Shown: piece by piece, positions 36,395 through 49,634 of the stretch
How positions within the stretch are numbered: the first letter of the stretch is position 1
Layout of the letters: each line of letters begins with the position of its first letter
Assembly (NCBI GenBank): GCA_005503215.1
Contig: SCNS01000020.1
Location: 1 to 64,000, forward strand
Direction: 5' to 3'
Source of the DNA: Sphingomonadaceae bacterium 3R27C6
GTDB lineage: Bacteria; Pseudomonadota; Alphaproteobacteria; Sphingomonadales; Sphingomonadaceae
Length of the DNA stretch: 64,000 bases
Notes under the pieces: model-generated
Databases searched by the model: none
Seen by the model: the letters and a program-made list of their open reading frames with translations, nothing else
Told to the model about the DNA's origin: nothing
Translations under genes and position numbers: made by a program

Positions 36395-36511
36395 CGCTAT
36401 CCTCTTTCGCTGCTGGGGGCGCATGCCTAGACCGACTTACGGACTTTTCCAATCGGCACTGTTCCCGGCAACCATTCTGAAACCGCTCGCATCGATCGAT
36501 GCATTACGTTT

Positions 36512-37222
36512 ATGATCGGCGCCATGCTGACCATGCTTCTTTCCGCGCTCGCGCTCGCCGCCCAATCGGCTCCCGTCCCGCCGCAGGCGACGCAATTGCC
36601 GCCCGCTACGCTGCCGCCGATTCCCGCGCCCGTTACGCCCGTCGTCGAGGCCGATACGCGGCCCTATGTCGCGCTCGCCACCGATCTCGGGACGATCACC
36701 GTGCGGATCGAAAACAAGCGCGCGCCGATCACCGCCGGGAATTTCCTCCGCTATGTCGATGCGAAGCGGATGGACGGCTTCAAATTTTATCGTTCGACCA
36801 AAAGCTGGGGGCCGGCGAACCAGCTGGTGCAGGCGGGCAACCGCGGCGATGCGCGCAAGAATTTTCCGCCGATAGCGCACGAGCCGACCACGACGACGGG
36901 GCTGACCAACTGCAAGGGGGCGCTGTCGATGGCGCGGCTCGACCCCGGCGATGCGACGAGCGACTTTTTCCTGCTCTTGTCAGACATCAAGGGCTTCAAC
37001 GCCGATGCGCCCGGCGGCGACGGCGCGGGCTTCGCGGTGTTCGGCGAGATTGTCGGCGGCGCCGACATCGCCGAGGCGATCTTCAACGCCCCGATCTCGC
37101 CGACCGCGGGCGAGGGCGTGATGGTCGGCCAGATGCTCGACCCGCAAGTGACGATCAAGACCGCGCGCCGCGTCCCCGCACCCGTTGGCGCTCCGCAAGG
37201 GTGTGTCGTCAAAGCGCCGTAA
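36512..37222 (+). CDS. peptidyl-prolyl cis-trans isomerase (cyclophilin type)
   Basis: A 236-residue cyclophilin with an N-terminal signal peptide (MLTMLLSALALAAQSAPV) and a proline-rich linker (residues about 25-50), so it should work in the periplasm on folding outer-membrane and secreted proteins. The core has VALATDLGTITVRIENKRAP, FLRYVDAKRMDGFKFYRSTK, KGALSMARLDPGDATSDFFL and AVFGEIVGGADIAEAI. The usual R, F and Q residues are near YRSTKSWGPANQLVQAG. It precedes bamD by 61 bases, which fits an envelope role. Confidence 0.9.
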   Translation: MIGAMLTMLLSALALAAQSAPVPPQATQLPPATLPPIPAPVTPVVEADTRPYVALATDLGTITVRIENKRAPITAGNFLRYVDAKRMDGFKFYRSTKSWGPANQLVQAGNRGDARKNFPPIAHEPTTTTGLTNCKGALSMARLDPGDATSDFFLLLSDIKGFNADAPGGDGAGFAVFGEIVGGADIAEAIFNAPISPTAGEGVMVGQMLDPQVTIKTARRVPAPVGAPQGCVVKAP

Positions 37223-37283
37223 AGCTGCGCCGGACCCCTATCATTTATTTTGCGTTCATCCGCGCTGTGGCTATACCGCGCGC

Positions 37284-38078
37284 ATGACTCGATTTGCCCC
37301 CTCGCGCGCGACCATGCGCCTGCTCGCCGCTGCACTCGTCATTACGCCCATGCTGGCGGCCTGTGCCGGGGGCGGCAATGTGAAGAAGGACACGCGCTAC
37401 GTCGCGCGCGACGTCAACACGCTGTACCGCGCGGCGCAGGACCGGCTCGATCGCCGGCAATATGGCCTCGCCGCGGCGCTGTTCGACGAGGTCGAGCGCC
37501 AGCATCCCTATTCGCCCTGGGCGCGCCGCGCGCAGCTGATGAGCTCGTTCAGCTACTATATGGACCGCGAATATACCCCGGCGATCGAGGCGGCGCAGCG
37601 CTTCCTCGCGATCCATCCGGGCAACAAGGACGCGGCCTACGCCTATTATCTGATCGCGCTCAGCTATTATGAGCAGATCAGCGACGTCACCCGCGACCAG
37701 AAGATCACGCAGCAGGCGTCGGCCGCGCTCGGCGAAGTGATCCGCCGCTATCCCGACAGCCGTTACGCATCGGACGCGCGCTTGAAGGTCGACCTGGTGC
37801 AGGACCATCTCGCCGGCAAGGAAATGGAAATCGGCCGTTTCTATCAGCGCAGCTCGAACTGGCTCGCCGCATCGATCCGCTTTCGCGAGGTCGTCGACAA
37901 ATATCAGACGACCAGCCACGCGCCCGAGGCGCTCTATCGCCTGACCGAATCCTATCTCGCGCTCGGCATTCCCGCCGAGGCGAAGAAGTCGGCCGCGGTG
38001 CTCGGCGCCAACTATCCGGGCAACGAATGGTATGCGCGCGCTTACAAGCTGATGCAGAAGAACGCACCGAGCGCCTGA
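37284..38078 (+). CDS. bamD: outer membrane protein assembly factor BamD
   Basis: A 264-residue lipoprotein of the BAM complex that inserts beta-barrel proteins. The signal ends in a lipobox TPMLAAC (Cys27). Tetratricopeptide repeats follow: LYRAAQDRLDRRQYGLAAAL and FDEVERQHPYSPWARRAQLM, then the conserved AIEAAQRFLAIHPGNKDAAY and AYYLIALSYYEQISDVTRDQ, and FREVVDKYQTTSHAPEALYR. ATG 37284 is supported by the signal peptide. It is followed by recN after 47 bases, an order seen in other alphaproteobacteria. Confidence 0.95.
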   Translation: MTRFAPSRATMRLLAAALVITPMLAACAGGGNVKKDTRYVARDVNTLYRAAQDRLDRRQYGLAAALFDEVERQHPYSPWARRAQLMSSFSYYMDREYTPAIEAAQRFLAIHPGNKDAAYAYYLIALSYYEQISDVTRDQKITQQASAALGEVIRRYPDSRYASDARLKVDLVQDHLAGKEMEIGRFYQRSSNWLAASIRFREVVDKYQTTSHAPEALYRLTESYLALGIPAEAKKSAAVLGANYPGNEWYARAYKLMQKNAPSA

Positions 38079-38125
38079 TCGCGCCGGGAATAGATTCTGC
38101 CTTTGTTCTGCGGTAAGGACGGCCT

Positions 38126-39792
38126 GTGCTAACCGCTTTATCCATCGCCAATATCGTCCTGATCGAACGGCTCGACCTCGATTTCGAGGCCGGGCTGGGC
38201 GTGCTGACCGGCGAGACCGGCGCGGGCAAGTCGATCCTGCTCGACGCGCTCGGCCTTGCGCTCGGCGCGCGTGCCGACAGCGCGCTGGTGCGGCAGGGCA
38301 CCGACAAGGCGCAGGTGACCGCCAGCTTTGTCGCGCCCGCGCCCGGTACGAAGCTCGCCGCGCTGCTCGCCGAAAACGAGATTGCGCTGGAAACCGGCGA
38401 ACCCTTGCTGATCCGCCGCACGCTCAAGGCCGACGGCGGCAGCCGCGCCTTCCTCAATGACCAGCCCTGTTCGGCGGCGCTGCTGCGCGAAGTCGGCACC
38501 TATCTCGTCGAAATCCACGGCCAGCACGACGACCGCGGCCTGCTCGCCCCCGCGGGGCACCGCGCGCTGCTCGACGCTTATGCGCGCGCCGATACCCGCG
38601 GCGTTGCCGCCGCCCACACTGCATGGCGCGCCGCCGAGGACAAGCTCGCCGCAGCGCGCGCCGCGATTTCGGAAGCCGAGCGTGACCGCGAATGGCTCGA
38701 GCATTGCGTCGCCGAATTGCAGACGCTCGCGCCCCAACCCGGCGAGGACGCCGAACTCTCCGAAGCGCGCGCCACGATGCAAAAGGGCGAGAAGGTCGCC
38801 GGCGACCTCGGCGCGATCATGGAAGCGTTCGAGGGCAGCGACAGCGGTCCCGCGCAATTGCGCGGCGCGGCGCGGCGGCTCGACCGGCTCGCGGGCGACC
38901 ATCCGTTGCTCGCCGAAGCACTTGCGGGGCTCGACCGCGCGATCATCGAGGCGGATGAGGCCGAGACCAAGCTCCACGAAGCCGCGCGCGCGATGGAATA
39001 TGATCCCGAGCGGCTCGAGGCGACCGAGACACGCCTGTTCGAGCTGCGTGCGATGGCGCGTAAACACAATGTCCAGCCCGACGAGCTCGCCGAACTCACC
39101 GGGACGCTCGCTGCAAGGCTCGATGCGATCGAGGGCGGCAGCGTGGGGCTCGCGAAACTCGAAGCCGTGGTCGCCGAAACCGCTGCCGCTTACACCCACG
39201 CCGCGACGGCGCTGTCCGACCAGCGGAGCAGGGCCGCGACCCGTCTTGACGCCGCTGTCGCGGGCGAACTCGTGCCGCTGAAACTCGACGCCGCGCGCTT
39301 CCAGACCCTCGTCGAGCGCCTCCCCGCCGAGCGCTGGGGGCCGGAGGGCATGGACCGCGTCGAATATCTCATCTCGACCAACCCCGGCGCGCCCTTCGCG
39401 CCGCTCGCCAAGATCGCGTCGGGCGGCGAACTCTCGCGCTTCATCCTCGCGCTCAAAGTCGCGCTCGCCGAAGAGGGCGGCGCTGATACGATCATCTTCG
39501 ACGAAATCGACCGCGGCGTCGGCGGCGCGGTCGCCAGCGCGATCGGCGAACGGCTCGCGCGCCTTGCCGGCGCGGGCAAGCAATTGCTCGCGGTGACGCA
39601 CAGCCCGCAGGTCGCCGCAAAGGGCGCCGCGCATTTCATCATCGCCAAGTCGAGCCAGGGCATTGTCACGCGCACCAGCGTCCACGCGCTCGACGAAGCC
39701 GGCCGCCGCGAGGAAATTGCCCGCATGCTCTCGGGCGCCGAAGTCACGGCCGAGGCGCGCGCGCAGGCCGAGAGGCTGCTGGAGGTCGCGGC

Positions 39793-39796
<4 letters not shown>
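38126..39796 (+). CDS. recN: DNA repair protein RecN
   Basis: A 556-residue SMC-like ATPase for double-strand-break repair. The N-terminal ATP site is GETGAGKS (residues 29-36). The central part is coiled coil with many Ala, Glu and Arg residues (about 160-370). The ABC signature is LAKIASGGELSRFILALKVA, followed by Walker B TIIFDEIDRGVGGAVASAIG and the HSPQVAAKGAAHFII switch. The start is GTG 38126; the conserved N-terminus MLTALSIANIVLIERLDLDF begins there. The stop overlaps the next ATG (ATGA). Confidence 0.96.
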
Positions 39797-43045
<3,249 letters not shown>

Positions 43046-43063
43046 GACGTTATCAACCGATGT

Positions 43064-43082
43064 GCGCCGTCACAGACGGCGC
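43064..43082 (+). terminator. hairpin downstream of ligA
   Basis: GCGCCGTC (43064-43071), ACA, GACGGCGC (43075-43082): a perfect eight-base-pair stem 18 bases after the ligA stop and 25 before the next start. There is no T-run, so it may be a Rho-dependent end or a processing site. Confidence 0.45.
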
Positions 43083-43107
43083 GGCGGAAATGCTGTGAGG
43101 GGGCCGC

Positions 43108-44277
43108 ATGGCAAAGCGTGATTATCTTCAGAACCTGATGCGCGATCTCGAATCGCATACCGAGGTGCGGCGGTTCGGCAGCGGCTGGCTGTCGGGCTTC
43201 TTCGGGTTGCTGTTCGCGATCGCCGGTTTCTTCATGGTGATCGCGCTGCGCTTCCCCGACTGGTTCGCGACCCCCGAGCTCGAAATCATCAAGCATTGGG
43301 GCGGCTTTCGCGGGCTGGTCCATGCGATCCTGCTCGTGAGCTATGGCCTGTCGCTGCTCAGCCTGCTGCTCCGCCCGCGCAAGGCGCTTGGCCTCACCGC
43401 GCTGATGGTCGGCCTCGCCGCGATTCTCGTCGGCGGGGCGAATGTCCAGCCGCAGGAGACGCGCGACTGGGGCATCTTCTTCGGGCTCGACTTCTTTGTC
43501 GTGAACCTGCTCGTCACCGGCTTCATGTTCGCGCCGCTCGAACGCGCCTTTCCGCACCGCCGGGCGCAGCGCCTGTTCCGCACCGAATGGCGTGAGGATC
43601 TTTTCTATTATCTCGTCAGCACGATGTTCGTGCAGGTCCTGGGCTTCCTCGCGCTCGCTCCCTCGACGATCATCAACGAGAATACGTCGAACTGGGAGGC
43701 GTTCCGCGCCGGGGTCGCGTCGCTGCCGTGGATCGTCCAGTTCGTCATCGTGCTCGTCGCGTCGGACATGGCGCAATATTTCTTCCATCGCACCTTCCAC
43801 CGCTACCCCTTCCTCTGGGGTTTCCACGCGGTGCACCACAGCGCGAAATCGATGGACTGGCTCGCGGGATCGCGGATGCATTTCGTCGAGATCATCCTTT
43901 TGCGCTCGATCACCTCGCTGCCGCTCTTCACCTTGGGCTTCGCGCCCTCGGTGATGCAGGCCTATATCGGCTTCGTCTATGTCTGGTCGTCGCTGCTCCA
44001 CGCCAATGTCGGGGGCAATTTCAACCGGCTCGGTCACTGGATCGCGACCCCGCGCTTCCACCACTGGCACCACGGGCTCGAGCGCGAGGCGTTCGACGTC
44101 AATTTCGCGATCCACTTCCCGTGGATCGACAAGCTTTTCGGCACCTTCCATTTGCCAAAGGACCGCTGGCCCGAAAATTACGGCATCCCCGAAGATGTGC
44201 CGCGCAGCTATTGGGGCCAGTTCCTGTACCCTTGGACGCGCACCGGCAAAAAGACCGACGAGACGCCTGCCGAATAG
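43108..44277 (+). CDS. sterol desaturase / fatty acid hydroxylase family membrane protein
   Basis: A 389-residue integral membrane protein. The di-iron histidine clusters of the fatty acid hydroxylase superfamily are intact: HRTFH (HxxxH), HAVHHS (HxxHH) and later HHWHHG. Membrane segments are visible near residues 25-50, 70-95, 100-120 and 130-150. The superfamily includes beta-carotene hydroxylases, C-4 sterol methyl oxidases and alkylglycerol monooxygenases; the substrate here is unknown. ATG 43108 follows a GGGGG-rich site. Confidence 0.9.
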   Translation: MAKRDYLQNLMRDLESHTEVRRFGSGWLSGFFGLLFAIAGFFMVIALRFPDWFATPELEIIKHWGGFRGLVHAILLVSYGLSLLSLLLRPRKALGLTALMVGLAAILVGGANVQPQETRDWGIFFGLDFFVVNLLVTGFMFAPLERAFPHRRAQRLFRTEWREDLFYYLVSTMFVQVLGFLALAPSTIINENTSNWEAFRAGVASLPWIVQFVIVLVASDMAQYFFHRTFHRYPFLWGFHAVHHSAKSMDWLAGSRMHFVEIILLRSITSLPLFTLGFAPSVMQAYIGFVYVWSSLLHANVGGNFNRLGHWIATPRFHHWHHGLEREAFDVNFAIHFPWIDKLFGTFHLPKDRWPENYGIPEDVPRSYWGQFLYPWTRTGKKTDETPAE

Positions 44278-44327
44278 GGCAATCTGTCCGCTTGCCAGCG
44301 ATCCGTGCGCGCCATAAGGCGCGCAAC

Positions 44328-44720
44328 GTGAGCCTGCTCGCCGCCTTTCGCCGTCCCGGCATCCTGCTGCTCCTGCCGCTGCTCCTCGCGCTCGCCGCGC
44401 GCGTGCTCGTCGCGCCGGGCTGGATGATCGAGAGCGATGCCGGCGGCTCGATCACCGTGCGCATCTGTTCGGATCCCGCCAACCCTGGCGGAACGATGAC
44501 GATTCCGCTCGAAAAAGCCGGCAGCCATGATGCCGGCGAAGCGCAGCAGCATTGCCCGTGGGGTGCGCTCGCCAATGCGCCGATCGTCCCCGACCTGCCG
44601 GTGCTCGCCGCCGCGCCAGTCACGGGCGAACCCGTCCCCGTCGCGGCACGCTCGCTCGGCTTCGCGCCGGGCATCGCCTCGCCGCTGCCGCCGAGTACCG
44701 GACCACCCGCCTTCGCCTGA
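44328..44720 (+). CDS. DUF2946-like small membrane protein
   Basis: A 130-residue protein starting at GTG 44328. It has an N-terminal hydrophobic segment (GILLLLPLLLALAARVLVAP), followed by WMIESDAGGSITVRICSDPA and AGSHDAGEAQQHCPWGALAN. The HCP motif at this place resembles DUF2946 proteins, which often lie beside copper- or metal-linked TonB receptors. The C-terminus is proline-rich (SPLPPSTGPPAFA). It is the first gene of the run ending with modC. Family assignment is from the motif only; no function is known. Confidence 0.6.
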   Translation: MSLLAAFRRPGILLLLPLLLALAARVLVAPGWMIESDAGGSITVRICSDPANPGGTMTIPLEKAGSHDAGEAQQHCPWGALANAPIVPDLPVLAAAPVTGEPVPVAARSLGFAPGIASPLPPSTGPPAFA

Positions 44721-44789
44721 TCCAGACCAATCGGCTGCCCGCGCTTTCGCGCGGCGCGGCCCGTGACTGTATTCAGCGAAGGAAAATCT

Positions 44790-46799
44790 ATGAAAACCCG
44801 TATCCATGGGGCGGCGCCGTTGCTGGCGCTTGCGACCTGTCTTGTCGCCGCTCCCGTCCGTGCCGAAGAGGCCGATTCGACGATCATCGTCACCGCACCG
44901 ACCGCCACCGACGCTGGCGAGGAGCGCGCCGCACGCACCCCCGGCGGCACCGACATCGTCTCTTACGAAGATTATGCCGACAAATCGGTCGTGAGCCTGC
45001 GCGACACGCTCGCTTTCTCGCCCGGGGTCTACCTCCAGCCGCGTTACGGGCAGGAGGTTCGCATATCGGTCCGCGGTTCGGGCCTGTCGCGCGGCTTCCA
45101 CATGCGCGGGCTGACGCTGTTGCAGGACGGGGTGCCGATCAACCTCGCCGACGACAATGGCGATTTCCAGGAACTCGAACCGATCTTCTTCGACCATCTC
45201 GAAGTCTATCGCGGCGCCAACGCGCTGCGCTTCGGGTCGGGCACGCTCGGCGGCGCGATCAACGGCGTGACCCCGACGGGGCGCACGGCGAAGGGGATTT
45301 ATCTGCGCGCCGACGTCGGCAGCTTCGACAGCGTGCGCGGCCTGGTCTCGGCGGGCGTCGCGAGTGACCGCGTCGATGCGTGGGGCGCGATCAGCGCCGA
45401 CACGTCGGACGGCGACCGCGACCATGCCAAACGCCGCAGTCTGCGCTTTCAAGGCAATGTTGGAATGCGTTTCAGCGACGTGGTGAGCACGCGCTTCTAC
45501 GCCAGCGTCAACCATATCCGGCAGGACATCCCGGGCGCGCTGACGATGGCGGAGGCGCTGTCGACCCCGCGCAAGGCCAACGCTGGCGCGGTCGCGGGCG
45601 ATCAGGCGCGCGATATCGACTCGCTGCGCCTCCAGAACCGCACAAGCTTCGACTGGGGTGCTCTGACCCTCGACGTCGGTGGCTTCGTCAACGCCAAGTC
45701 GCTCCACCACCCGATCTTCCAGCTCATCGACCAGAAGTCGGTTGATGTGGGCAGCTTCTTTCGCGCCGACTATGCGACCGGCCCGGTCGAGGTCACGCTG
45801 GGCGGCGAAATCCGCCGTGGCAGCACCGACGCGCGCCAGTTCGTCAACAATGGTAGCCGGCGGGGCGCGCTGACCTTCGACGCCGACCAGAAGGCGCAAA
45901 CCGCGACGCTCTACGGTGAAGTCCGCGTGCGGCCGGTCGAGGCGCTGACTCTGATCGCAGGCGGGGTCTATGCCGATGGCTGGCGCAAGCGGACCGTCAA
46001 TTTCTCGGCCACACCGGCGACTGACGGCCGGATCGACTTCGACGCCTTCTCGCCCAAGTTCGGCCTGCTGTTCGAGCCGGCCGCCGACATCCAGATCTTC
46101 GCCAACTACAGCCGCTCGGCCGAATTCCCTGGCTTCGGTGAAGTCTTCCAGACGATCGGTACCCCGCCGACGAGCACGGTCGTTTCGGACATCCGCCCGC
46201 AGCGCGCGTGGACCGCCGAGGCCGGCACGCGCGGGAAGCTTGGTTTCGCGCGCTGGGATATCGCCGTCTATCGCTCGACGCTGAAGGGCGAATTGCTCCA
46301 GTTCACGACGAACGCCAGCATCCCCGCCGCGACCTTCAACGCCGGCCGCACGCTCCATCAGGGTGTCGAGGCCGGATTGGATCTGGCACCGACCGACTGG
46401 CTGCGGCTGCGGCAGGTCTATACCTACAGCGACTTCCGCTTCCGCGATGACGCACAGTTCGGCGACAACCGCCTGCCGGTCGTGCCGAAGCACGTCTATC
46501 GCGCCGAACTCCGCCTCGGCACCGACGCGCTGCACATCGCACCGAACCTCGAATGGGTCCCCGACGGCCCGTTCTCCGACTACCGCAATCAGGTCCGCAT
46601 CCCCGGCTATGCACTGCTCGGCGTCACCGGCGGCGCGGCGATCGCGCAGGGCGTCGACGCCTTTGTCGACGTCCGCAACATCACCGGCAAGAAGGCGATC
46701 GGCGACATCAGCGCGGCGATCGCCGTCACCGCCGCATCGGCGATCTATTACCCCGTCGAACGCCGCGCGGTCTCCGCGGGCATCCGCGCGCGCTTCTAA
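44790..46799 (+). CDS. TonB-dependent outer membrane receptor
   Basis: A 669-residue receptor with a signal peptide (HGAAPLLALATCLVAAPVRA). The plug follows (SIV-type strand SVVSLRDTLAFSPGVYLQPR, then RISVRGSGLSRGFHMRGLTL, LLQDGVPINLADDNGDFQEL, FFDHLEVYRGANALRFGSGT), then a 22-strand barrel ending in SAGIRARF, a terminal Phe. Such receptors import scarce ligands with TonB energy. The plug is closest in style to FecA- and OprC-type receptors. The ligand is unknown, and the genes downstream (PepSY, ModABC) give the only hint. ATG 44790 follows GAAGGAAA. Confidence 0.92.
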   Translation: MKTRIHGAAPLLALATCLVAAPVRAEEADSTIIVTAPTATDAGEERAARTPGGTDIVSYEDYADKSVVSLRDTLAFSPGVYLQPRYGQEVRISVRGSGLSRGFHMRGLTLLQDGVPINLADDNGDFQELEPIFFDHLEVYRGANALRFGSGTLGGAINGVTPTGRTAKGIYLRADVGSFDSVRGLVSAGVASDRVDAWGAISADTSDGDRDHAKRRSLRFQGNVGMRFSDVVSTRFYASVNHIRQDIPGALTMAEALSTPRKANAGAVAGDQARDIDSLRLQNRTSFDWGALTLDVGGFVNAKSLHHPIFQLIDQKSVDVGSFFRADYATGPVEVTLGGEIRRGSTDARQFVNNGSRRGALTFDADQKAQTATLYGEVRVRPVEALTLIAGGVYADGWRKRTVNFSATPATDGRIDFDAFSPKFGLLFEPAADIQIFANYSRSAEFPGFGEVFQTIGTPPTSTVVSDIRPQRAWTAEAGTRGKLGFARWDIAVYRSTLKGELLQFTTNASIPAATFNAGRTLHQGVEAGLDLAPTDWLRLRQVYTYSDFRFRDDAQFGDNRLPVVPKHVYRAELRLGTDALHIAPNLEWVPDGPFSDYRNQVRIPGYALLGVTGGAAIAQGVDAFVDVRNITGKKAIGDISAAIAVTAASAIYYPVERRAVSAGIRARF

Positions 46800-46814
46800 A
46801 GGGCAGGGCAGGGG

Positions 46815-48167
46815 ATGACCGACAGCAACCGGGTTCCGCTCTATCGCACGATCTGGCGCTGGCATTTCTACGCCGGGCTGTTCGTCATCCCCTTTGCCCT
46901 GATCCTCTCGGCGACGGGCGCGGCCTTTCTGTTCAAGCCGCAGCTCGACCGGTGGGAGGAGCGCGCATGGCGCGGCCTGCCCACGGCGGGCGCGGTCGAC
47001 GCCGATGCGCAAGTCGCCGCAGCGCTCGCGGCGAATCCTGGGGCGAGTTTCCATTACTATCGCATCCCCGAAGCACCGGACGATGCGGCGGTCGTCCATA
47101 TCGGCCTGCCGGGCGGAGCGGTGCGCGACATCGCCGTCTCGCCGCAAGGGCGGGTGATCGGCGCGGCCGACCCTGACCAGCGCATCTCGGCCTGGCTCTC
47201 GCGCATCCATGGTACGCTCTTGATCGGCCGCGCCGGCCGCCTGCTCGTCGAGCTCGCCGCGAGCTGGGCAATCGTGATGATCCTGACCGGCCTCTGTCTC
47301 TGGTGGCCGCGCGGGCGCGGCGCCGCGGGCGTCGTCTGGCCGCGGCTGTCGCTCGGCCGCCGCACCGCGCTGCGCGACCTCCACGCCGTCACCGGCTTCT
47401 GGGTTTCGGGCCTCGCGCTGATCCTGCTTTTCACCGCGCTGCCGTGGACCGAGGTGTGGGCTAGCGGCTTTCGCAGCGTCCGCGCCGAAATGGGTTGGGT
47501 GTCGGGCGTGCAGGACTGGAAGGGCGGCGCCGATTCGCACGCCGCGCACGATCATCATGCGATGGCGGCGGCCCAGCCGGCCGGACCGCCTCCGCAAGCG
47601 CGCCTCGAATATATCGTCCTCCGCGCCCGCACCGAGCATATGCCCGCCCCCGCGATCATCCAGCCGCCGGGCGCACTCAACGCCTTCGGTCCGCCGAACG
47701 GCAATATGTGGACGCTGACCACTCTCACGCAGAACCGCCCGCAGGTGCGCAAGGTGAGCTACGACCCCGAAACGAGCCTCGAAATCGCGCGCAGCGGCTT
47801 TGCCAACAAGCATGTGATCGACCGCGCCGTCGGCTATGGCATCGCGTGGCACGAGGGCCAGCTCTTCGGCCTCGCCAACCAACTGATCGGCGTCGCGACC
47901 GCGCTCGCGCTCTTCACGCTCGCAATCTCGGGCTTCCTGATGTGGCGCCGCCGAAGACCCGATGATGCGCTCGGCGCCCCACCCGCCGCGCGCGATCCCG
48001 CGAAGCTCAGGGGCGTCGCCGCGCTGATCCTGATCCTCGCCGCGCTCCTCCCCATGCTCGCCGCCTCGCTGATCCTGCTCTGGATCGTCGAACGTCTCAT
48101 CATCCTGCGCTTGCCCCGCATCGCACGCTGGCTCGGCGTTGCGGCGAAGGCCCCGGCGCGCCTATAG
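46815..48167 (+). CDS. PepSY-domain membrane protein with His-rich loop
   Basis: A 450-residue inner-membrane protein. It starts WRWHFYAGLFVIPFALILSA (the heme-ligand-like first helix of PepSY_TM proteins), has a second segment with RIHGTLLIGRAGRLLVELAA and the WAIVMILTGLCLWWPR helix, then HAVTGFWVSGLALILLFTAL, and a final pair. A loop contains SHAAHDHHAMAAA, which could bind metal. PepSY proteins often pair with siderophore or copper receptors and reduce or transfer the metal. The gene is 15 bases from the receptor and seven from modA, clearly one transcript. Confidence 0.85.
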   Translation: MTDSNRVPLYRTIWRWHFYAGLFVIPFALILSATGAAFLFKPQLDRWEERAWRGLPTAGAVDADAQVAAALAANPGASFHYYRIPEAPDDAAVVHIGLPGGAVRDIAVSPQGRVIGAADPDQRISAWLSRIHGTLLIGRAGRLLVELAASWAIVMILTGLCLWWPRGRGAAGVVWPRLSLGRRTALRDLHAVTGFWVSGLALILLFTALPWTEVWASGFRSVRAEMGWVSGVQDWKGGADSHAAHDHHAMAAAQPAGPPPQARLEYIVLRARTEHMPAPAIIQPPGALNAFGPPNGNMWTLTTLTQNRPQVRKVSYDPETSLEIARSGFANKHVIDRAVGYGIAWHEGQLFGLANQLIGVATALALFTLAISGFLMWRRRRPDDALGAPPAARDPAKLRGVAALILILAALLPMLAASLILLWIVERLIILRLPRIARWLGVAAKAPARL

Positions 48168-48174
48168 GTTGCCA

Positions 48175-48939
48175 ATGACCCGCGCCCTCCACCTGTTCGC
48201 CCTGCTCATCGCGCTGCTCCTCGCCCCCGCCGCCTTCGCGCAGGAGCGCGGCCCGGTGGTGCTCGCGGCGGCGAGCCTGCAGGAATCGCTGACCGAAGCG
48301 GCGAATGCGTGGGCGGCGAAGGGGCACGCCAAACCCGTCCTCTCCTTCGCCGCCTCGTCGGCGCTCGCGCGGCAGGTTATGGCGGGTGCCCCCGCCGACC
48401 TCTTCCTCTCGGCCGACGAGGAGTGGATGGACGCGGTCGCAAAGGCCGGCCTTCTTCGCGCGGGCACACGGACAACCCTGCTCGGCAACCGGCTTGTGCT
48501 GATCGCGCCCGCATCGAGCAAGGTCCGGCTGACCCCGGCGCGCGGTTTCGCACTCGCAAAAGCACTCGGCACCGGCCGCCTCGCGCTCGCCGATCCCGAC
48601 GCGGTGCCCGCGGGCAAATATGCCAAGGCCGCGCTCACGCATCTCGGCGTCTGGGCCGGCGTCGCGGCCAAGGTCGCCCCCGCCGAGAATGTCCGCGCCG
48701 CGATGGCGCTCGTCGAACGCGGCGCCGCGCCGCTCGGCATCGTCTACGCCACCGACGCGCGCGCGTCGAAGGCGGTGCGCGTCGTCGGCACCTTCCCCGC
48801 ATCGAGCCACCCGCCGATCCGCTACCCCGTCGCGCTGCTGAAAGCGTCGCGGAGTAAGGACGCCGCGGGTTTCCGCGCATTCCTCCTTTCGAAACAGGGC
48901 CGCGCGATCTTCGCGCGCCACGGCTTCTCGAACCCCTGA
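48175..48939 (+). CDS. modA: molybdate ABC transporter, periplasmic binding protein ModA
   Basis: A 254-residue protein with a signal peptide (ALHLFALLIALLLAPAAFAQ). The ModA family signature is present: VVLAAASLQESLTEAANAWA, LSFAASSALARQVMAGAPAD, LFLSADEEWMDAVAKAGLL, and AIVYATDAR-like GIVYATDARASKAVR. It captures molybdate or tungstate in the periplasm. ATG 48175 lies seven bases after the PepSY stop; an upstream in-frame ATG is inside that gene. The stop overlaps the modB ATG by one base. Confidence 0.92.
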   Translation: MTRALHLFALLIALLLAPAAFAQERGPVVLAAASLQESLTEAANAWAAKGHAKPVLSFAASSALARQVMAGAPADLFLSADEEWMDAVAKAGLLRAGTRTTLLGNRLVLIAPASSKVRLTPARGFALAKALGTGRLALADPDAVPAGKYAKAALTHLGVWAGVAAKVAPAENVRAAMALVERGAAPLGIVYATDARASKAVRVVGTFPASSHPPIRYPVALLKASRSKDAAGFRAFLLSKQGRAIFARHGFSNP

Positions 48940-49634
48940 TGCTGTCGGCCGAAGAGTGGGGGATCGTCGCGCTGTCGCTGAAGGTCGGCGGCGTCGCGGT
49001 GCTCGCTACGCTTCCTATCGCCTTCGCGCTCGCGTGGGTTCTCGCGCGCCATCGTTTTCCCGGCCGCGTCGTCCTCGACGCGCTCGTCCATTTGCCGCTC
49101 GTCCTGCCCCCCGTCGTCACCGGCTGGCTTCTGCTCATCGCCTTCGGCCCGTTCGGCCCCGCCGGGCGCTGGCTTGAAAGCTGGTTCGGGGTGAGTCTGA
49201 TGTTCCGCTGGACCGGCGCCGCGGTTGCCGCCGCGATCATGGCGCTGCCGCTGATGGTGCGCGCGATGCGGCTGTCGATCGAGGGCATCGACCGGCGGCT
49301 CGAGGGCGCGGCGCGCACGCTCGGGGCGAGCCCCTGGCACAGCTTCTGGACGATCAGCCTGCCGCTCGCGCTCCCCGGTATCCTCGCCGCGCTCGTGCTC
49401 GGCTTCGCGCGCTCGATCGGCGAGTTCGGCGCGACGATCACCTTCGTCTCGAACATCCCCGGCGAAACGCGCACCTTGCCGCTCGCCATCTATTCGGCGC
49501 TGCAGGTGCCGGGCGGCGAGGCGATGGTGACGCGGCTCGCGCTCCTTTCGGTCGCGCTGTCGCTCGGCGCGCTGATACTGTCCGAATGGCTCGTCCGCCG
49601 CACCCATGGTGAAAGGCAGCGCCATGGCGATTGA
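48939..49634 (+). CDS. modB: molybdate ABC transporter permease ModB
   Basis: A 231-residue inner-membrane permease with five to six helices. The permease signature LEGAARTLGASPWHSFWTIS, the LPLALPGILAALVLGFARSI and the IGEFGATITFVSNIPGETRT (the EAA-type ModB tail) are as expected. It is the standard ModB length. The ATG overlaps the modA stop; its 3' end overlaps the modC start by 11 bases. Confidence 0.95.
   Translation: MLSAEEWGIVALSLKVGGVAVLATLPIAFALAWVLARHRFPGRVVLDALVHLPLVLPPVVTGWLLLIAFGPFGPAGRWLESWFGVSLMFRWTGAAVAAAIMALPLMVRAMRLSIEGIDRRLEGAARTLGASPWHSFWTISLPLALPGILAALVLGFARSIGEFGATITFVSNIPGETRTLPLAIYSALQVPGGEAMVTRLALLSVALSLGALILSEWLVRRTHGERQRHGD

Noticed and set aside
44208-47882. Very long open frame antisense to the TonB receptor and PepSY genes
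   Set aside because: No domain can be recognised and the sense genes have signal peptides, motifs and ribosome sites.
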